DNA of 64,000 bases from Eumeta japonica (Eukaryota; Arthropoda; Insecta; Lepidoptera; Psychidae), in the NCBI GenBank assembly GCA_005406025.1, contig BGZK01001199.1, positions 62,001 to 126,000 on the forward strand, in the 5' to 3' direction. The position numbers and the translations under genes are program-made. The notes beneath the pieces were generated by a model. It was not told where the DNA came from. It saw only the letters and a program-made list of their open reading frames with translations, and ran no database searches. Numbering within the stretch: position 1 is the first letter of the stretch; each line of letters begins with the position of its first letter. Shown piece after piece: positions 61,325 through 64,000 of the stretch.

Positions 61325-62023
61325 ATGGCAAGTGAACTAACCAGTGACTTGAATGCAATTGACAGTGATAATAGTGGGAAATTATTTGTAATTATTCTAT
61401 TTCTATGCAATTTTGTGTTGTCGAACAAAAATAAAGAGACATATTTTGTTATTTTAGTTGATAATTTGAATTACGATTTTTTTTTATTTTACTTAATTTA
61501 TTTTATTTCCTAAAATACTGAATTTCCTAAATACTTTCCTGTACATAAATAAAAACTAATCAGCAAAATTTAAGAGAAAAATCAAGAAAACCTACATAGA
61601 AATGAGCACGATTTTTTTTTTGCATATTGTGTCGATTCTACATCAGCCGAAGGAACTTCGTTCCTACCTGGTGTCCCACGACACCACTCGTTTTTATTCA
61701 TAGACTTCCGGCCGCGGGTTCGTCGCCGTACATATCCAGTGGATTTTTATTTATTTACAAGATCCGATTTTGATCTTCGTAGCTAATAAGTGAATTCGAA
61801 TTTTGCTCAATTTTTAAAGGTATTCGATTTTCAGCCGCGCAAACTTTTCCCGGATGAAAAGTGCCCCGCGTGCAGTACAATAATCTTCTCCAACTTCCGG
61901 TGGGAACTCCTCTACGACCGAGGTTTAGACCCTGCGAAGATCAAGCGCTTCCGACAAAGAGACAGTCAGACAAAATTTTCAATAAATACTTGTCAGTGTG
62001 CACTGGTGACGTACGTAGTGTAG
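61325..62023 (+). CDS. Possible two-exon small gene of unknown function
   Basis: An ATG at 61325 after a CpG-rich, ATTGG-containing stretch (61130-61290) reads MASELTSDLNAIDSDNSGKL and F up to a possible donor GTAATT at 61388. An acceptor ending TTTTCAG precedes 61835, where a phase-0 frame reads PRKLFPDEKCPACS, then FRWELLYDRGLDPAKIK, and stops at 62023. The combined protein would be 83 residues with a CPAC pair. I do not recognise it. It could equally be chance open frames or part of a mobile element; codon content of the second part looks protein-like. Confidence 0.22.
61647..61691 (+). repeat. Dispersed repeat with nested palindromes
   Basis: GGAACTTCGTTCC (palindrome) is followed by CTGGTGTCCCACGACACCAC (second palindrome). 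A second copy is at 193-235, and the first palindrome alone appears near 61012 and 52832. Confidence 0.6.
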
Positions 62024-62414
62024 TAATTTTTAAATTGCATGCGGACACTTCAAGTTTATCAGTATTCGTGAATAGCATGTTAGTCGATTTATCGCTAAAA
62101 TCATTCGTGATTTGGTTCAGACAAATACCAACAGCCACCGATCACCGGAGTTGTGGGTCATAAAATTGAATAAAATAAAAAAAAATGAAATATGTGTGCA
62201 ATTCAAAAGACAAATTAATCGAAACCATCCGCAAGCGGCTCTCAAACAACCGACCTTCGACGTTCTCGGAGCTTTGATGGCTGTGATGCTTCTCCGATGT
62301 GGAAGAACGGGTCAGGTCCTGCAATGATAAGGGTGGATGCCGTGAGGGGGCGTTGCCGTCGCTCCCGGCTACTATATATATATATACTTCATATAGTATT
62401 ATATTATGTTACGG

Positions 62415-62742
62415 TGGCCGTGTTCGTTGGCGTTTTTGTTTTGGCGCATGCGCCGTAAAATTTTTTATTGCGCATGCGCTAGAAAAAAAAATTACGCATT
62501 TAAATTTTTGTGTACAATTTGTTAATACATTGTCGGGTAATAAAAAGTAAGGGTTTTTAAAAAATATTAATAAAAATAAAATTAACACGATGAAGTTTGA
62601 AAAAACTACACATTTATATTGGACCACCATGGTGCGCAAACCACCAACCGCCTACTGCGCATGTCAAAATTCAATTTTGACATGCGCAGTATAAAATATT
62701 ACAACGTATGCGTAAAAAAAAAAACGCCAACGAACACGGCCA
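62415..62742. mobile_element. 328-bp DNA element with 23-bp inverted ends
   Basis: The left end TGGCCGTGTTCGTTGGCG and the right end CGCCAACGAACACGGCCA are exact complements and continue through five more T or A bases. GCATGCGC motifs recur inside. A perfect 37-base palindrome lies at 62654-62690. No clear target duplication is visible. Confidence 0.8.
62654..62690. repeat. Perfect 37-base palindrome
   Basis: The arms ACTGCGCATGTCAAAATT and AATTTTGACATGCGCAGT flank a single C. Confidence 0.95.
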
Positions 62743-63277
62743 TTATATTAGCAGCTATTATTTTCATGTATAGTCTATGGTCAGGCCGCTCTATGCGCGA
62801 AATGTGAACCGAACGGCGCTGTTAATTCATTAATTAATGTAAATTAATGATTTTATCTTTTGGTCGTAAAACCGTTCTGTGGATCTGTTGAACAAGGGAA
62901 AAGTGCAATTTATTATTGTTATATATTTTTATTCGTTCAGCTAAATAAAAAAGAAGTGCGATCAACAAAAAACTTCGTTTTCACCCAGTTTAAAATGAAA
63001 CATGGATTGTCAAATTAAAAAAAGGATTTGAATCGATCAGCTGCAAAATAGTATTTAAACCATAGACAGAAATCTAGTCCCTTCTAGTTTATTTTTAATA
63101 TAACAATTTATAAAGAAATAGATAAATATGCTGTCTTTTATTTTCAGTATTACTGTAGTAAGAATAATGCTGAAATAAAAAATATAAATATAAAAAAAAA
63201 ACTGGACTTTTCCTTCTCACTTCAATTATCTGTTTAGTTGTTTGATTAATTTTAATTGTACAACCGGGAATTTATAA

Positions 63278-63345
63278 TATAATAATAATATAAACTCACG
63301 CTTATTTCCTAAAAGGGCAAGCATAGACTATAGACTAGAGAATTT
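63278..63345 (-). repeat. LINE tail (same family as 41690-42165)
   Basis: On the minus strand a TATGCTTGCCCTTTTAGG-type end followed by GTGAGTTTATATTATTATT matches the end of the broken LINE near 41690-41715. Only the 3' tip is present. Confidence 0.4.
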
Positions 63346-63549
63346 ATAAGACTCACACTATTTTTTTACTAGTTACCTTACAATCAACAACACAACAACT
63401 TTGGTTATTCCTTTCATCGAAGAAATCAAAATTAACACGTGTAAATATTTGATACACCTAAACTATACAAAATATGGTACTTCGATTGTCCGCAGACAGC
63501 GCTGGTGTCAATTTCGCTGCAACTAATCTGACTTTGCACAAAACAGTTA

Positions 63550-63713
63550 CGGTACAACGCACAAAACTTTTCCGCTCTGAATTGGCTGCGAATGATATAC
63601 TGCGGTATCACGCCCCCCCGACCCTTTCTTCTTCTCCCCCGCGTTTCTGTTTTTCGCCATTGCGACGCTTTGGTGACGAACTTCACAGCGGCAAAGTTTC
63701 GTGCGTTGTGCTG
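63550..63713 (-). mobile_element. TA-type MITE, copy 3 (inverted)
   Basis: The ends CGGTACAACGCACAAAAC and AGTTTCGTGCGTTGTGCTG, with internal GCGACGCTTTGGTGACGAAC, align inverted with copies 1 and 2. The left flank is TA, the right TT. It is the most diverged of the three copies. Confidence 0.75.
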
Positions 63714-64000
63714 TTGTAACCTCTCATATCCCGAAATCTTAGATAACATCCGCTAGGCCACAACAGGTACACATTCAAATTAACAGCATCCCGGGGGATA
63801 CCTATAATTTCTCTAATACAGGCGCAGAATCGGCGTTCTTTCAATGACACATATTAATGATATTGAAACAGTTCGGTATGAGAATCACGACATCCGTTAG
63901 CGAATATTCAGAACTTATGTTCGTCTTATAGACATTACTTAGTACAGGTTTTGGGAACTCCCAAATCAAAACTTTCTAATCTACGAAGGTCTGAACAGCA

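Larger units (their letters stand above)
60884..64000. other. Right-hand flank without a confident gene
   Basis: This should be the upstream intron of the minus-strand gene. I found no further in-phase exon and no PDZ-like block. It contains the CpG-rich stretch 61130-61290, the weak two-exon candidate, a 62415-62742 DNA element, a LINE tail near 63278-63345 and MITE copy 3. Confidence 0.45.

Noticed and set aside
60900..64000. Upstream PDZ-encoding exons for the minus-strand gene
   Set aside because: No phase-compatible exon with a PDZ-like motif could be found; they probably lie beyond the right edge.

Overview
The window reads as nuclear DNA of an insect, most probably a moth or butterfly (Lepidoptera). 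The background is AT-rich. Short GC-rich coding exons are separated by kilobase introns with GT-AG borders, and the spacer DNA is packed with small DNA transposons, tRNA-derived SINEs and decayed LINE tails of kinds familiar from Lepidoptera. The order is inferred from repeat character and exon style, not from a search. There are no operons, CRISPR arrays or prokaryotic signals.

Three multi-exon genes can be reconstructed by hand with consistent reading phase. (1) Plus strand, 11959-34980: a monocarboxylate transporter of the SLC16/MCT family, 17 coding exons and 704 codons. It has both six-helix halves, a central loop of about 200 residues, and a 2.8 kb candidate 3' UTR ending near 37830. 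A 5' leader exon at about 531-678 may belong to it, more than 11 kb upstream. (2) Plus strand, 42569-49054: the copper chaperone for superoxide dismutase (CCS), 7 exons and 285 codons. The usual MxCxxC copper site of domain I is absent, the C-terminal CxC is kept, and two extra Cys-Cys pairs follow it. (3) Minus strand, 60883 down to 54407: the 3' half of a gene that starts beyond the right edge. Four exons encode a protein that loosely resembles the region after the PDZ domain in Zasp/ALP-Enigma muscle proteins; the family name is tentative. Genes 2 and 3 converge on the spacer between about 50.7 and 54.3 kb.

Region by region: 0-11.9 kb is repeat-rich DNA upstream of the MCT coding region. 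It holds a LINE tail, two tandem copies of an inverted-repeat element, a head-to-head pair of Harbinger-like elements (one with a relict Myb-like reading frame), a CpG-rich block with a heat-shock-element-like motif, a hAT-like element, a strong hairpin and a minisatellite. 11.9-37.8 kb is the MCT gene, with mobile elements in its introns. 37.8-42.5 kb is spacer with a broken LINE. 42.5-50.7 kb is CCS. 50.7-54.3 kb is spacer with SINEs and a hAT MITE that has a clean 8-bp target duplication. 54.3-60.9 kb is the minus-strand gene. 60.9-64 kb holds a weak two-exon candidate and more transposon ends.

The three genes show no obvious shared pathway; their proximity looks incidental. I did not find a new multi-gene system. 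The most unusual observations are the CCS metal-site changes, a 925-bp transposon with perfect 17-bp ends carrying pieces of a zinc-knuckle gene, three copies of a ~166-bp TA-flanked MITE, and a tandem repeat that duplicates an MCT 5' splice site.
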